Shown: positions 25,819-35,407 of the stretch, piece by piece
How the letters are laid out: each line of letters starts with the position of its first letter
Numbering within the stretch: position 1 is the stretch's first letter
NCBI RefSeq assembly: GCF_020551945.1
Contig: NZ_JAJBZH010000002.1
Span: 620,001-684,000 of the forward strand
DNA from: Cellulosimicrobium marinum
Lineage (GTDB): Bacteria; Actinomycetota; Actinomycetes; Actinomycetales; Cellulomonadaceae
DNA length: 64,000 nt
Direction of reading: 5' to 3'
Notes under the pieces: model-generated
Told to the model about the DNA's origin: nothing
The model's input: only the letters and a program-made list of their open reading frames with translations
Database searches by the model: none
Program-made: the position numbers and the translations under genes

Positions 25819-27660
25819 ATGGAGACGCTGATCCTCGTCGGACTGCTCGGGGGCCTCATCACGGGCATCTCGCCGTGCATCCTGCCCATGCTGCCCGTGA
25901 TCTTCTTCGCGGGCGGGGTCCAGGGCGCGCGGCGCACCGCTCCCGGGTCGTCGGGCGGGTCCGACGCCGGCCCCGACCCCGCGCTGTTCGCGGGGCTCCC
26001 GAGCGCGGTCGCCGTGGGCGGTGGTGCTCGTGCGGTCGCCGGTGCGCGGGGCCGACGGTCGTGGCGGCCGTACCTCGTGATCGCCGGTCTCGTGCTGAGC
26101 TTCAGCGTCTTCACGCTGCTCGGGTCGCTGCTGCTCACCGCGCTCGGTCTCCCGCAGGACCTGCTGCGCTGGGCGGGGATCGTGCTGCTCGTCCTCATCG
26201 GGGTCGGCATGATCGTCCCCCGGTTCGAGGAGATCCTCGAACGGCCGTTCCAGCGGGTCGCGGCGCTGGGTGCGCGACGCGGGGCGGCCCGGCAGGACCG
26301 TGGGGCGTTCGTCCTCGGACTGGGGCTCGGCGTCCTGTACGTGCCGTGCGCGGGCCCGGTGCTCGCCGCGATCACGGTCGCCGGGGCGACGGGGGAGATC
26401 GGGCCGGGCACCGTCGCGCTCACGGTCTCGTTCGCGGTGGGCGCGGCGATCCCGCTGCTCGTCTTCGCGCTCGCAGGCCGCCGGGTCGCGGAGCGGGTGC
26501 GTGCGTTCCAGCGGCACACGCGCGGCATCCGGGTCACGGGCGGCGTCGTGATGATCGCGCTCGCCGGGGCGCTCGCGCTCAACCTGCCGGCCGCGCTGCA
26601 ACGTGCCCTGCCCGACTACACGGGCGCCCTCCAGCAGCGCGTCGACGAGAACGAGACGGTCCGGGAGGCGCTCGACCTCGGCGGACTCGTCACGGACGAG
26701 AACCGCGAGCTGTCGAACTGCTCGAACGGCGCCCCGGTCCTGGAGGACTGCGGCACCGCGCCCGAGATCCGGGGGATCGACACGTGGCTCAACACCCCGG
26801 ACGGCCAGGCCGTGACGCTCGACGACTCGCGCGGGAAGGTCGTCCTCGTCGACTTCTGGACCTACAGCTGCATCAACTGCCAGCGCGCCATCCCGCACGT
26901 GAACGCCTGGTACGAGCGGTACCGCGACGTCGGCGAGGGGTTCGAGGTCATCGGCGTGCACACGCCCGAGTTCGCGTTCGAGCGCGAGACGCGCAACGTC
27001 GTCGCGGGCGCGGAGGACCTCGGTGTCACCTACCCGGTCGCGCAGGACAACTCCTACTCGACGTGGACCGCGTACCGGAACCGGTACTGGCCGGCGCAGT
27101 ACCTCGTCGACGCCGACGGCACGGTGCGGCACATCCGGTTCGGCGAGGGCGGCTACGAGGACACCGAACGTCTCCTGCGCGAGCTGCTCGCCGACGCGAA
27201 CCCGGGCGTCGAGCTTCCCGCGCCCACGACCGTCGGCGACGCGACCCCGCAGGGCGAGACCACGCCCGAGACGTACTTCTCCATCAAGCGCGTCGTCAAC
27301 TACGCGGGCGAGCCCCGCTACGCCGCGGGGGAGCAGGACTTCTCGCTCACCGCGGACCAGCCGCAGGACACGTTCTCGCTCGGCGGCACGTGGGACGTCG
27401 ACTTCGAGGGCGCCACCGCGGTGTCCGACGACGCGCGCGTGCGCCTCGCCTACCGCTCCACCGACGTGTTCGTCGTCCTGGGCGGCGAGGGCACGGTGAC
27501 GGCCCGCGTCACCGCGGACGGCCGCACCACGGAGCGCGACGTCGACGTGTCCGGCAACCCGACGCTCTACCCGCTCCTCGACGGCGACGCGCCCACCACC
27601 GGGACCGTCGAGCTCGACGTCCCCGCGGGCGTGCAGGTGTTCACGGCGACCTTCGGCTGA
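25819..27660 (+). CDS. dipZ: DipZ: CcdA-type electron transporter fused to a thioredoxin-like domain
   Basis: A 613-aa protein that would move reducing power from cytoplasmic thioredoxin to envelope thiols. Residues 1 to about 275 are a CcdA/DsbD-beta membrane domain with the paired Cys motifs GISPCILPMLP and YVPCAGPVLA. The external thioredoxin-like domain (about 290-455) has WTYSCINC, with C351 and C354, and the C-terminal 150 residues are a beta-rich domain found in mycobacterial DipZ. The gene lies in the SigK locus next to the fasciclin lipoprotein, as mpt83-dipZ-mpt70 in mycobacteria, so maintenance or repair of disulfides in exported proteins is likely. Confidence 0.93.
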   Translation: METLILVGLLGGLITGISPCILPMLPVIFFAGGVQGARRTAPGSSGGSDAGPDPALFAGLPSAVAVGGGARAVAGARGRRSWRPYLVIAGLVLSFSVFTLLGSLLLTALGLPQDLLRWAGIVLLVLIGVGMIVPRFEEILERPFQRVAALGARRGAARQDRGAFVLGLGLGVLYVPCAGPVLAAITVAGATGEIGPGTVALTVSFAVGAAIPLLVFALAGRRVAERVRAFQRHTRGIRVTGGVVMIALAGALALNLPAALQRALPDYTGALQQRVDENETVREALDLGGLVTDENRELSNCSNGAPVLEDCGTAPEIRGIDTWLNTPDGQAVTLDDSRGKVVLVDFWTYSCINCQRAIPHVNAWYERYRDVGEGFEVIGVHTPEFAFERETRNVVAGAEDLGVTYPVAQDNSYSTWTAYRNRYWPAQYLVDADGTVRHIRFGEGGYEDTERLLRELLADANPGVELPAPTTVGDATPQGETTPETYFSIKRVVNYAGEPRYAAGEQDFSLTADQPQDTFSLGGTWDVDFEGATAVSDDARVRLAYRSTDVFVVLGGEGTVTARVTADGRTTERDVDVSGNPTLYPLLDGDAPTTGTVELDVPAGVQVFTATFG

Positions 27661-27675
27661 GGCGGGGCACCCGCT

Positions 27676-27730
27676 GAGTGCTGGCGATCTGTCGTCCACC
27701 GGCCCGTCCGGCGACGAATACCCCGCACTC
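27676..27730. terminator. Imperfect inverted repeat between convergent genes
   Basis: GAGTGC (27676-27681) pairs with GCACTC (27725-27730), with interrupted pairing inside (GTCG/CGAC). It lies between dipZ and the convergent DUF4232 gene and may end transcription from both sides. The helix is weak. Confidence 0.3.
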
Positions 27731-27743
27731 ACGGGGCGCGTCG

Positions 27744-29192
27744 TCAGGGAGGGCCGGGCTCGACCCACGGGCTCCAGGGCGTGACGGTCGCGGTGCCACC
27801 GTCGAGCAGGTCGAGGCCGCGGTCCGCGCCGGGCACGTCGGCGAACGCCACGACGCTCTCCGGCGTCCCCGGCACGGGCGCGACGAGGAGGCTCGTCACG
27901 AGAGCGGGGTCGTGCGCGGTCGGGCCGCCGCGCCACGACAGCGTCGACTGCGCCCGGTCGCCGGGCGCGAGCGTCACCGGGGCGCCCACGGCGATCGCGT
28001 CGGCCTCCACGAGGACGTCCTGCTCGGTGCCGTCCGAGGCGACGAACCGCAGCGCCGGGCTGCCGCCGAGGACGCACGGCGCGTCGTCGTCGTTGCGCGC
28101 GGTGACCGTGAGGAACCGGCGACCGAGCGCGGCGTCGAACCACGCGGCGTCGAGCGTGAGGAGATCCGCGTCGCACGTCGTGCCGTCCGTCGGGACGCCC
28201 GGTGCGACACCGCCGACGTATCCCGAGCGCACCGCGGCGCCGTCGGGGCCGTGCACCTGGAAGCCGAGCGGTGCACCCGCGTCGGCGGTGCCCTCGAGCC
28301 AGCGCGCGACCGGGAGCGGGTCGCCGTCGGCGTACACCGTGAGGAGCGGCGTGCCGGGAAGGACCGGTCGGCGGGCCTCGTAGGACACCGACGCGACCCC
28401 GGGACGGGACGACGCGGCGGTCACCAGGTCGAGCAGCGCGGCGTCGGCGGGCACCGGCGGGTCGCCGAGCGAGAGCGTCACGTCGTACCCGATGGTCGAC
28501 AGCGCGCTCAGGGGTCGTTCGGCGTCGCGGAACGTCGTGGCGACCGGGGTGAGGGCGGCGGCGTCGGCGACCTCGACGGACGCGTACGACGCGTCGAGCC
28601 CGACGGACCGCACGGTCCCGTCCGCCAGCAGCGCGACGGCGAAGGCCACGGGGGCGTCCCCGAGGAGGTCGGGCAGCGGGTCGCCGGTCGTGGGGTCGGT
28701 GCCGCGGGTGCCCCGCGCGGTCGTGCCGTCGACGACCTGGAGGGTCGCGCCCGACGCGGCGCTGCCGAGGACGCGCAGCTCCCAGGTCTCACCACCGCGC
28801 GACGACTGCAGGATCGCGCGGGCGTCGTCCGCGGTGCGCTGCGCGGTCTCGGGCGAGGGGAGCGGCGTGGCGAGCGTGACCCGCGCGGAGGCGCCGGCCC
28901 ACCCGTTCATCTCGACGTCGGCGACGCCGGGCAGGGCCTCGAGCAGCGCGGTCGTGTCCTCGACCCACCGCTCCGGGTCCGCGCCGAGGGTCGGTTCGCC
29001 GTCGGGCGCCTCGTCCGTGGGGGACGCGGCAGCGTTCTCGGGGCCGCCCGCAACCTGGGAGGCGCGGGCTTCTGCCGCGGCTCCCTCGCGCAGCACGGCC
29101 GGCGCGAGCGCGGCGGCCGTGACGGCCAGGGCGATCCCGGCGACCGCGGTCCCGATCGCGGCCCTCGACCTGCGCGTGCGCTCGTCGTCCAC
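27744..29192 (-). CDS. Membrane-anchored DUF4232-domain protein
   Basis: A 482-aa exported protein of unknown function. The GTG at 29192 is chosen because a TAGCGT hexamer lies just before it; longer starts would add a Pro/Arg-rich tail without family support. A basic N-terminus and one hydrophobic helix (about 10-32) form a signal anchor. A central 200-residue region repeats an alpha/beta pattern (AEVEMNGWAG-like, SYEARRPVLPGTP). The C-terminal DUF4232 domain has the usual pair of Cys (TTCDADLL and APCVLGGSPALRFV). Such domains are surface or secreted modules in actinobacteria. Confidence 0.7.
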   Translation of the reverse strand: MDDERTRRSRAAIGTAVAGIALAVTAAALAPAVLREGAAAEARASQVAGGPENAAASPTDEAPDGEPTLGADPERWVEDTTALLEALPGVADVEMNGWAGASARVTLATPLPSPETAQRTADDARAILQSSRGGETWELRVLGSAASGATLQVVDGTTARGTRGTDPTTGDPLPDLLGDAPVAFAVALLADGTVRSVGLDASYASVEVADAAALTPVATTFRDAERPLSALSTIGYDVTLSLGDPPVPADAALLDLVTAASSRPGVASVSYEARRPVLPGTPLLTVYADGDPLPVARWLEGTADAGAPLGFQVHGPDGAAVRSGYVGGVAPGVPTDGTTCDADLLTLDAAWFDAALGRRFLTVTARNDDDAPCVLGGSPALRFVASDGTEQDVLVEADAIAVGAPVTLAPGDRAQSTLSWRGGPTAHDPALVTSLLVAPVPGTPESVVAFADVPGADRGLDLLDGGTATVTPWSPWVEPGPP

Positions 29193-29383
29193 GGGCGCGA
29201 CGCTAGCGGGCGTCGGGGGGCGCAGGGGCGTGGTCCGCGGGTCTGCGCAGGACGTGCGCGACGTCTTCACCGCAGGCGGGTGCGCGGGGAGTTTCCGGGC
29301 ATCGGCGGACCTGTCGGACATCTGTCAGCGGCGCTGCCTTATCAGGATTCCCGGACCCCGGCAACGTCTGGCATGATCCGGCC

Positions 29384-30097
29384 ATGACTGTGAGGACGGC
29401 CGCGGAGCTCGCCGCGGTCGACGAGCCGGCGTGGCCGACGCTCTCTCGCATGCTCGGGCGCGGCGGCGTCGAGGTCGTCCCGCCTCCCGCGTGGTCGCTG
29501 GAGGTGCTCTACCGCCTCCAGGTCACGGTTCGCTCGACCCTGGGAGCGCTTGCGCTGCACACCGGCGGGGTCCTGGTCGACGGCGGGTGGCTGCGGATCC
29601 TCGGCGGCGGCGGGTCGGGCCTGCCGGACCTCGCGAGCGTCAACGGGCTCGGCGAGCCGGGGGAGGACAGCGCTGCGCCGTCGGTGCTCGTCGTCGCCTA
29701 CGACGTGCTGGGCGGGACGTTCGCGATCAACGGCGGCGGGCTGTCGGGCCCGCTCGGGGACGTGCACTGGTTCGCGCCGGACGTCCTGGACTGGGTCGAC
29801 CTGGGGTTCGGCCAGGCGGCGTTCCTCGAGTGGGCGGTGAGCGGCGGCGCGGGCGCGCTGTACGACCACCTGCGCTGGCCCGGCTGGTACGACGAGATCG
29901 GCGACGTCCGCCTGGACGAGGGGCTGAGCGTGTACCCGCCGCTGTGGTCGCAGGAGGGGCGCGACGTCGCGTCCGCCTCCCGCACGCCGGTCGCCCTGGG
30001 TGAGCTCGTCGACTGGCACTTCGAGATGGCCGCGCGCATGACGCCGGTCGAGGAGGACGACGCGGCGCAGTCGCGGGGCTGGGCCGACGGCCCGTAG
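29384..30097 (+). CDS. DUF2625 domain protein
   Basis: A 237-aa soluble protein that fits DUF2625 along its whole length: ELAAVDEPAWPTLSRML, LQVTVRSTLGALALHTGG, WLRILGGGGSG, VVAYDVLGGTFAINGG, WFAPDVLDWVDLGFG and DHLRWPGWYDEI. The function of the family is unknown; members are scattered among bacteria and include toxin-immunity neighbourhoods, but nothing here indicates such a role. It stands alone between divergent or unlinked units, with CATGAT about 7 nt before the ATG. Confidence 0.8.
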   Translation: MTVRTAAELAAVDEPAWPTLSRMLGRGGVEVVPPPAWSLEVLYRLQVTVRSTLGALALHTGGVLVDGGWLRILGGGGSGLPDLASVNGLGEPGEDSAAPSVLVVAYDVLGGTFAINGGGLSGPLGDVHWFAPDVLDWVDLGFGQAAFLEWAVSGGAGALYDHLRWPGWYDEIGDVRLDEGLSVYPPLWSQEGRDVASASRTPVALGELVDWHFEMAARMTPVEEDDAAQSRGWADGP

Positions 30098-30162
30098 GCC
30101 GGACCGGCCCGTCGAGGGCGTCCGCACCGAGGGCGGCGACCGCGCACGCGCCTGCACCCCGT

Positions 30163-30174
30163 CCTGTATACAAG
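30163..30174. promoter_or_regulatory. TGTATACA palindrome upstream of the prp cluster regulator
   Basis: CCTGTATACAAG, with a perfect TGTATACA core, 28 bp before the GTG of the FCD-type GntR gene. The site matches the usual T-G-T-A-T-A-C-A half-site pattern of FadR/FCD regulators and is AT-rich here. Confidence 0.55.
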
Positions 30175-30201
30175 TGCGCACCTGCGTGCGAGGATGGCCG
30201 G

Positions 30202-30918
30202 GTGACGACGACGCCCGACCTGCACCCCGTCGTCGGGCAGGCCGCCCCGACGCCCGGCGAACCCGGGCTCGCGCGCCGCAGCTCCGGCGCCCGCGCCGTC
30301 TACGACCTGCTCCGCGGCCGCATCATCGACGGCACCCTCGCCCCCGACGCCCGCCTCACGGAGCCCGTCCTCTCCGCCGAGCTCGGCGTCTCCCGCACCC
30401 CCGTGCGCGAGGCGCTGCGGCTGCTCCAGGCCGAGGCGCTCGTCGTGGAGCTGCCCACCGGAGGGGTCCGCGTCGCCCCGCTCGACGTCGCGGACGCGCG
30501 CCGCGTCTACGACGTCCGCGCCCGCCTCGAAGGCCTCCTCGCCCGCGACGCGTGCGAGCGCGCGCGTCCCGACGACGTCGCACGCCTCGTCCGGCTCGTC
30601 GCCGTCATGGACGCCGTGCGCGACCACGAGGACGAGGTGCTGCGCATCGGTGCGCAGTTCCACGGCGAGATCGAGGCGCTCGCGGACCACCGCTGGGCGT
30701 CCGCCCTCCTGCGGCAGATCCGCGGTCACGTGGACCGCTACCGCGCCCTCGCGGCGCGCCGCCGCGTCGGCACCACGGACCACGTCGACGAGCACCGCGC
30801 CGTCGCCGACGCGATCGCGCGCCGCGACCCGGACGCCGCGGAGGCCGCGATGCGCGCCCACGTCGAGCGCAGCGCGGCCCTCGCCGAGCAGTCGCTCCGC
30901 GACCACCCACCGACCTGA
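30202..30918 (+). CDS. GntR-family regulator (FadR/FCD subfamily) of the methylcitrate cluster
   Basis: A 238-aa regulator. The winged helix ([53 protein letters not shown]) is followed by an all-helical FCD ligand domain (about 100-230) with the Asp/His residues that bind a metal and a carboxylate ligand. The prpD-prpB-prpC genes start 73 nt downstream on the same strand, so it probably senses a propionyl-CoA pathway metabolite such as 2-methylcitrate. It replaces PrpR, the usual regulator. Confidence 0.88.
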   Translation: MTTTPDLHPVVGQAAPTPGEPGLARRSSGARAVYDLLRGRIIDGTLAPDARLTEPVLSAELGVSRTPVREALRLLQAEALVVELPTGGVRVAPLDVADARRVYDVRARLEGLLARDACERARPDDVARLVRLVAVMDAVRDHEDEVLRIGAQFHGEIEALADHRWASALLRQIRGHVDRYRALAARRRVGTTDHVDEHRAVADAIARRDPDAAEAAMRAHVERSAALAEQSLRDHPPT

Positions 30919-30991
30919 CCGGCCCCGACCCGGTCCACCCCCCTCGCACCCTCGCACCCACCCCCTCACACCCCGAGCGGAGCCCGCACCG

Positions 30992-32524
30992 ATGCCCTAC
31001 ACCCACCACCTGCGCGTCTACCCCAGCGCGGAGGCCCTCGACCGCACGGACCAGCTCGCCTGGAAGCTCGCCGAGCTCGCGACCGACCCGGTCGAGCCGA
31101 CCCCCGAGGTCACCGACATGGTGATCAACCGCGTCATCGACAACGCGGCCGTCGCGGCGGCGAGCCTCACCCGGGGCCCGGCGGTCGCGGCCCGTGGCCA
31201 GGCCCTCGCCCACCCGTACACGCCGGGCGCGACGGTGTTCGGGTGCGACCTCGCGACGCGCACGAGCCCCGAGTGGGCGGCCTGGGCCAACGGCGTCGCC
31301 GTGCGCGAGCTCGACTTCCACGACACGTTCCTCGCCGCCGAGTACTCCCACCCGGGCGACAACATCCCGCCCGTGCTCGCCGTCGCGCAGCACGCCGGGG
31401 CCGACGGGGCGGCGCTCGTGCGCGGGATCGTCACCGGCTACGAGGTCCAGGTCGACCTCGTCCGTGCGATCAGCCTGCACCAGCACAAGATCGACCACGT
31501 CGCCCACCTCGGCCCGTCCGCCGCCGCGGGCATCGGCACGCTCCTCGGCCTCGACACGACGACCGTGTTCCAGGCGATCGGGCAGGCCCTGCACACGACG
31601 ACGGCCACGCGGCAGTCCCGCAAGGGCCAGATCTCCACGTGGAAGGCCCACGCCCCGGCGTTCGCCGGGAAGGTCGCCGTCGAGGCCGTGGACCGGGCGA
31701 TGCGCGGCCAGACGTCGCCCGAGCCGATCTACGAGGGCGAGGACGGCGTGCTCGCGTGGCTCCTCGACGGGCCGGACGCCGCGTACGACGTCGTGCTCCC
31801 CGGCCCGGGAGAGCCCCGCACCGCGATCCTCGACACGTACACGAAGGAGCACTCGGCGGAGTACCAGTCGCAGGCCCTCATCGACCTCGCGCGTGCGCTG
31901 CACGACGAGCACCCGTGGCTCGCCGACCCGGAGAACGTGGCGTCCGTCGTCATCCACACGAGCCACCACACGCACTTCGTCATCGGATCGGGAGCGAACG
32001 ACCCGCAGAAGTACGATCCGACGGCGTCGCGCGAGACGCTCGACCACTCCATCCCGTACATCTTCACCGTCGCGCTCCAGGACGGCGGGTGGCACCACGT
32101 CGGGTCGTACGCGCCCGAGCGGGCTGCGCGCCCGGACACCGTGGCGCTGTGGGGCACGGTCACGACGGCCGAGGACCCGGAGTGGACGCGCCGGTACCAC
32201 TCGACCGACCCGGCCGAGAAGGCGTTCGGCGGACGCGTCGAGATCGAGCTCACCGACGGTGGGCGGATCGTCCGCGAGATCGCCGTCGCCGACGCGCACC
32301 CGCTCGGCGCGCGCCCGTTCGGCCGCGACCAGTACGTGCGCAAGTTCCGCACGCTCGCCGAGGGCGTCCTGGAGGACGCGGAGGTCGACCGGTTCCTCGC
32401 GCTCGCCGAGCGCCTGCCCTCGCTCACCCCCGCCGAGGTGCGCGAGCTGACGATCGTCGGTCGCCCGGGCCTGCTCGACGCGGTGCCCGTCCCGACCGGC
32501 CTGTTCGAGCGGGGAGGCGAGTGA
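30992..32524 (+). CDS. prpD: 2-methylcitrate dehydratase (MmgE/PrpD family)
   Basis: Dehydrates 2-methylcitrate to methylaconitate in propionate breakdown. The 510-aa protein shows the MmgE/PrpD signature regions: [62 protein letters not shown], and [22 protein letters not shown]. It overlaps prpB by one base. The ATG at 30992 follows GCGGAG about 10 nt upstream. Confidence 0.93.
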   Translation: MPYTHHLRVYPSAEALDRTDQLAWKLAELATDPVEPTPEVTDMVINRVIDNAAVAAASLTRGPAVAARGQALAHPYTPGATVFGCDLATRTSPEWAAWANGVAVRELDFHDTFLAAEYSHPGDNIPPVLAVAQHAGADGAALVRGIVTGYEVQVDLVRAISLHQHKIDHVAHLGPSAAAGIGTLLGLDTTTVFQAIGQALHTTTATRQSRKGQISTWKAHAPAFAGKVAVEAVDRAMRGQTSPEPIYEGEDGVLAWLLDGPDAAYDVVLPGPGEPRTAILDTYTKEHSAEYQSQALIDLARALHDEHPWLADPENVASVVIHTSHHTHFVIGSGANDPQKYDPTASRETLDHSIPYIFTVALQDGGWHHVGSYAPERAARPDTVALWGTVTTAEDPEWTRRYHSTDPAEKAFGGRVEIELTDGGRIVREIAVADAHPLGARPFGRDQYVRKFRTLAEGVLEDAEVDRFLALAERLPSLTPAEVRELTIVGRPGLLDAVPVPTGLFERGGE

Positions 32525-33441
32525 TGCTGTACAGCCAGGTGACGGCGTCGGACAAGCGGCGCGGCTTCCGCGAGGCGCTCGCGACCGCGCGCAGCACGGG
32601 CGAGCCGCTGCGGCTGCCGGGCGCGTTCAACCCGCTGTCCGCGCGGCTGATCGAGGACAAGGGCTTCGAGGGCGTCTACGTGTCCGGGGCGGTGCTGTCC
32701 GCCGACCTCGGGCTGCCCGACATCGGCCTGACCACGCTCACCGAGGTCGCGGGCCGCGCCCAGCAGATCGCGCGCGTCACCGACCTGCCGGCGCTCGTCG
32801 ACGCCGACACGGGCTTCGGCGAGCCGATGAACGTCGCGCGGACCGTCCAGGCGCTGGAGGACGCCGGGGTCGCGGGCGCGCACGTCGAGGACCAGGTCAA
32901 CCCCAAGCGGTGCGGCCACCTCGACGGCAAGGAGGTCGTGGGCCTCGACGAGGCGGCGAAGCGCGTGCGCGCCGCCGCGGACGCACGGCGCGACCCGGGC
33001 TTCCTCGTCATGGCCCGCACCGACGTCCGCGGGACGATCCCCGGCGACGCCGGCCTGCGTGCCGCGATCGACCGCGCGAAGGCGCTCGTCGACGCGGGGG
33101 CGGACGCGATCTTCCCCGAGGCGATGGCCGACCTGACGGAGTTCGAGGCCGTCGCGAACGCCGTCGACGTGCCCGTGCTCGCCAACATGACGGAGTTCGG
33201 CAAGTCCGAGCTGTTCACGCGGCGCGCGCTCGGGGACGCGGGCGTCGCGCTCGTCATCTACCCCGTGACGCTCCTGCGCGCCGCGATGGGCGCCGCCGAG
33301 CGTGTCCTCGACGAGATCGCCGGGACCGGGACCCAGGCCGGGCAGGTGCCGCACATGCAGACCCGTGCACGGCTCTACGAGCTGCTCGACTACGCCGCCT
33401 ACAACCAGTTCGACGAGGGCATCTTCACCTACCGCCCCTGA
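32524..33441 (+). CDS. prpB: 2-methylisocitrate lyase
   Basis: Cleaves 2-methylisocitrate to pyruvate and succinate. The 305-aa protein belongs to the isocitrate lyase/PEP mutase superfamily: GVYVSGAVLSADLGLPDIGL, VDADTGFGEP (Mg site), and the catalytic loop EDQVNPKRCGHLDGK, with the conserved Cys. AGMKFGS-like residues of isocitrate lyase are absent, which supports PrpB. Its ATG overlaps the prpD stop (TGATG). Confidence 0.95.
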   Translation: MLYSQVTASDKRRGFREALATARSTGEPLRLPGAFNPLSARLIEDKGFEGVYVSGAVLSADLGLPDIGLTTLTEVAGRAQQIARVTDLPALVDADTGFGEPMNVARTVQALEDAGVAGAHVEDQVNPKRCGHLDGKEVVGLDEAAKRVRAAADARRDPGFLVMARTDVRGTIPGDAGLRAAIDRAKALVDAGADAIFPEAMADLTEFEAVANAVDVPVLANMTEFGKSELFTRRALGDAGVALVIYPVTLLRAAMGAAERVLDEIAGTGTQAGQVPHMQTRARLYELLDYAAYNQFDEGIFTYRP

Positions 33442-33479
33442 CCGCCCGACCCGCCGCCGCCTCACGAAGGAGTGACCGC

Positions 33480-34625
33480 ATGAGCACCACCGGCAGCACC
33501 CCGGCCGCCCTCGCCGACGCGCCCGAGATCCGCAAGGGCCTCGCCGGCGTCGTCGTCGACGTCACCGCCGTGTCCAAGGTCAACCCCGAGACGAACTCGT
33601 TGCTGTACCGCGGCTACCCGGTGCAGGACCTCGCCGCACGCCGGTCGTTCGAGGAGGTCGCGCACCTCCTGTGGCACGGCGAGCTCCCGACGCCCGAGCA
33701 GCTCGCGGAACAGACGGCCGTCGAGCGGGCGCACCGCGCCCTGCCGGGCAACGTGCGCAACGCGGTCCTCGAGCTCCCGACGACGTGCCACCCCATGGAC
33801 GTCGTGCGCACGGCCGTCTCCCAGCTCGGCGCGCACGACCTCGACGCGGAGGACTCGTCGCCCGAGGCCGAGCAGGCGAAGGCGCTGCGCCTGTGGGCGG
33901 TGCTGCCCGCCGTCGTCGCGCTCGACCAGCGGCGGCGCCGCGGGCTGCAGCTCGTCGAGCCGCGCGACGACCTCACCTACGCCGAGAACTTCCTGTGGAC
34001 GACGTTCGGCGAGGTCCCCGACCCGGCCGTGGTGCACGCGTTCGAGGTGTCGATGGTGCTGTACGCCGAGCACTCGTTCAACGCCTCGACGTTCACCGCA
34101 CGCGTCATCACCTCGACGCTCGCCGACCTGCACTCCGCGGTGACGGGCGCGATCGGCGCGCTCAAGGGCCCGCTCCACGGCGGCGCGAACGAGGCCGTCA
34201 TGGCGACGTTCGCCGAGATCGGGACCGCCGACCGGGCCGCGGCCTGGCTCGACGACGCGCTCGCCGCGAAGCGCAAGATCATGGGCTTCGGCCACCGCGT
34301 CTACAAGCACGGCGACTCGCGCGTCCCCACGATGCGCGCCACGCTCGACGCGCTCGTCGAGCACTACGACCGCCCCGACCTGCTCGAGCTCTACACCGCG
34401 CTCGAGACGGCGATGACCGAGCGCAAGAACATCCTGCCCAACCTCGACTACCCCGCGGGCCCGGCCTACCACCTCATGGGCTTCGACACCCCGATGTTCA
34501 CGCCGCTGTTCGTCGCGTCGCGCGTCGTCGGCTGGACCGCGCACGTCATGGAGCAGCGCGCCGCCAACGCCCTCATCCGACCGCTGAGCCAGTACGTCGG
34601 CGAGGCGCAGCGCGAGGTCCCCTGA
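33480..34625 (+). CDS. prpC: 2-methylcitrate synthase
   Basis: Condenses propionyl-CoA with oxaloacetate. The 381-aa citrate synthase-fold enzyme has the catalytic His in GPLHGGANEAVM, the second His in MGFGHRVYKHGDSR and the Asp region NLDYPAGPAYHLMG. The short N-terminus and the position after prpD and prpB identify it as PrpC rather than GltA. An AAGGAG site lies 8 nt before the ATG. A 79-bp palindromic repeat follows after 20 nt. Confidence 0.94.
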   Translation: MSTTGSTPAALADAPEIRKGLAGVVVDVTAVSKVNPETNSLLYRGYPVQDLAARRSFEEVAHLLWHGELPTPEQLAEQTAVERAHRALPGNVRNAVLELPTTCHPMDVVRTAVSQLGAHDLDAEDSSPEAEQAKALRLWAVLPAVVALDQRRRRGLQLVEPRDDLTYAENFLWTTFGEVPDPAVVHAFEVSMVLYAEHSFNASTFTARVITSTLADLHSAVTGAIGALKGPLHGGANEAVMATFAEIGTADRAAAWLDDALAAKRKIMGFGHRVYKHGDSRVPTMRATLDALVEHYDRPDLLELYTALETAMTERKNILPNLDYPAGPAYHLMGFDTPMFTPLFVASRVVGWTAHVMEQRAANALIRPLSQYVGEAQREVP

Positions 34626-34645
34626 CCGCTGACCCCGGGGGATGC

Positions 34646-34724
34646 GCCGAGCACGAGGTTGGTGTCGTTCTGACGGCGAGAACGACATCGACCTCGTGGT
34701 CGACGGCGAGCAGCCTCGTGGTCG
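34646..34724. repeat. 79-bp palindromic repeat, copy 1
   Basis: Begins GCCGAGCACGAGG and holds a 20-bp stem (CACGAGGTTGGTGTCGTTCT with its near-complement, G-T pairs at two positions) around GACGGCG, then a tail with a second CCTCGTGGTCG. It lies 20 nt after prpC. Copy 2 is at 35408-35486 and differs at two positions only. Confidence 0.8.
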
Positions 34725-34745
34725 GCCGGGCGGTACGGTGAGCCC

Positions 34746-35360
34746 GTGCTGAGCATGGACGAGGTCGTCGAGCGTCGCCGTTCCGCTGCCCGACGGCGCC
34801 GGGTCGCCCTCGTCGCGGGCATCGCCGCAGGGGTGCTCGCCGTGGCGACGGTCGTGGCGTGGCAGGTCGTGGCCCGCACCGCAGCGGTCCAGCCCGGTGC
34901 GGTCAGCGTCTACGCGGGACCCGCGCTCACCGAGTGCGCGCTCCCCGACCGCGACGGCATGCCGTCGGCCTACGTCGTGGGCGCCAAGGACGCCGAACCC
35001 ACGGTCGTCTACTCCGTCCGCAACCCCGGCGTCGTCCCGGTGGTCCTCCACGGCGAGGCGGGGGTGCGCTTCCAGCGCGAGCTCTTCGACGAGCTCGCCG
35101 ACTTCGCCGGGATGCCGACGGACGATCTCGTGGACAGCATCGTCGTCCCGCCGGGCGCAGAAGCGTTCGCCCAGGTCGAGCCGGACGGGGAGGTGCAGGA
35201 CGCCGTCGTGCGCGAGTCGCTCGACCTCCCGGCCACGGTCCTCGGCGTCGACCGTGCGCTCTCCGTCGACCTCGACCCTGTCCTCGTCCTGCTGCCCGGC
35301 ACGACCGACGACCCGGTCGCGACCGAGGCGGCCGCGCGCTCGGCCTGCGGGCTCGACTGA
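34746..35360 (+). CDS. Hypothetical single-pass membrane protein
   Basis: A 204-aa protein I do not recognise. A basic N-terminus (RRRSAARRRR) is followed by one transmembrane helix (about 20-43) and a 155-residue extracytoplasmic domain with two Cys (TECALPD near residue 60 and ARSACGLD at the end), which could form a disulfide. It has beta-rich character and a DUF4232-like flavour, but no firm match. TACGGT ends 7 nt before the GTG, so the mRNA is probably leaderless. It sits between two copies of the 79-bp repeat. Confidence 0.6.
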   Translation: MLSMDEVVERRRSAARRRRVALVAGIAAGVLAVATVVAWQVVARTAAVQPGAVSVYAGPALTECALPDRDGMPSAYVVGAKDAEPTVVYSVRNPGVVPVVLHGEAGVRFQRELFDELADFAGMPTDDLVDSIVVPPGAEAFAQVEPDGEVQDAVVRESLDLPATVLGVDRALSVDLDPVLVLLPGTTDDPVATEAAARSACGLD

Positions 35361-35407
35361 CGCTGCGGTCGGCCGGGACCGGCGCCGTGCGAGTGTCCCG
35401 CCGGTTC

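Noticed and set aside
29384-30097. DUF2625 gene as part of an immunity or toxin system
   Set aside because: No toxin gene or secretion element is adjacent; the gene stands alone.
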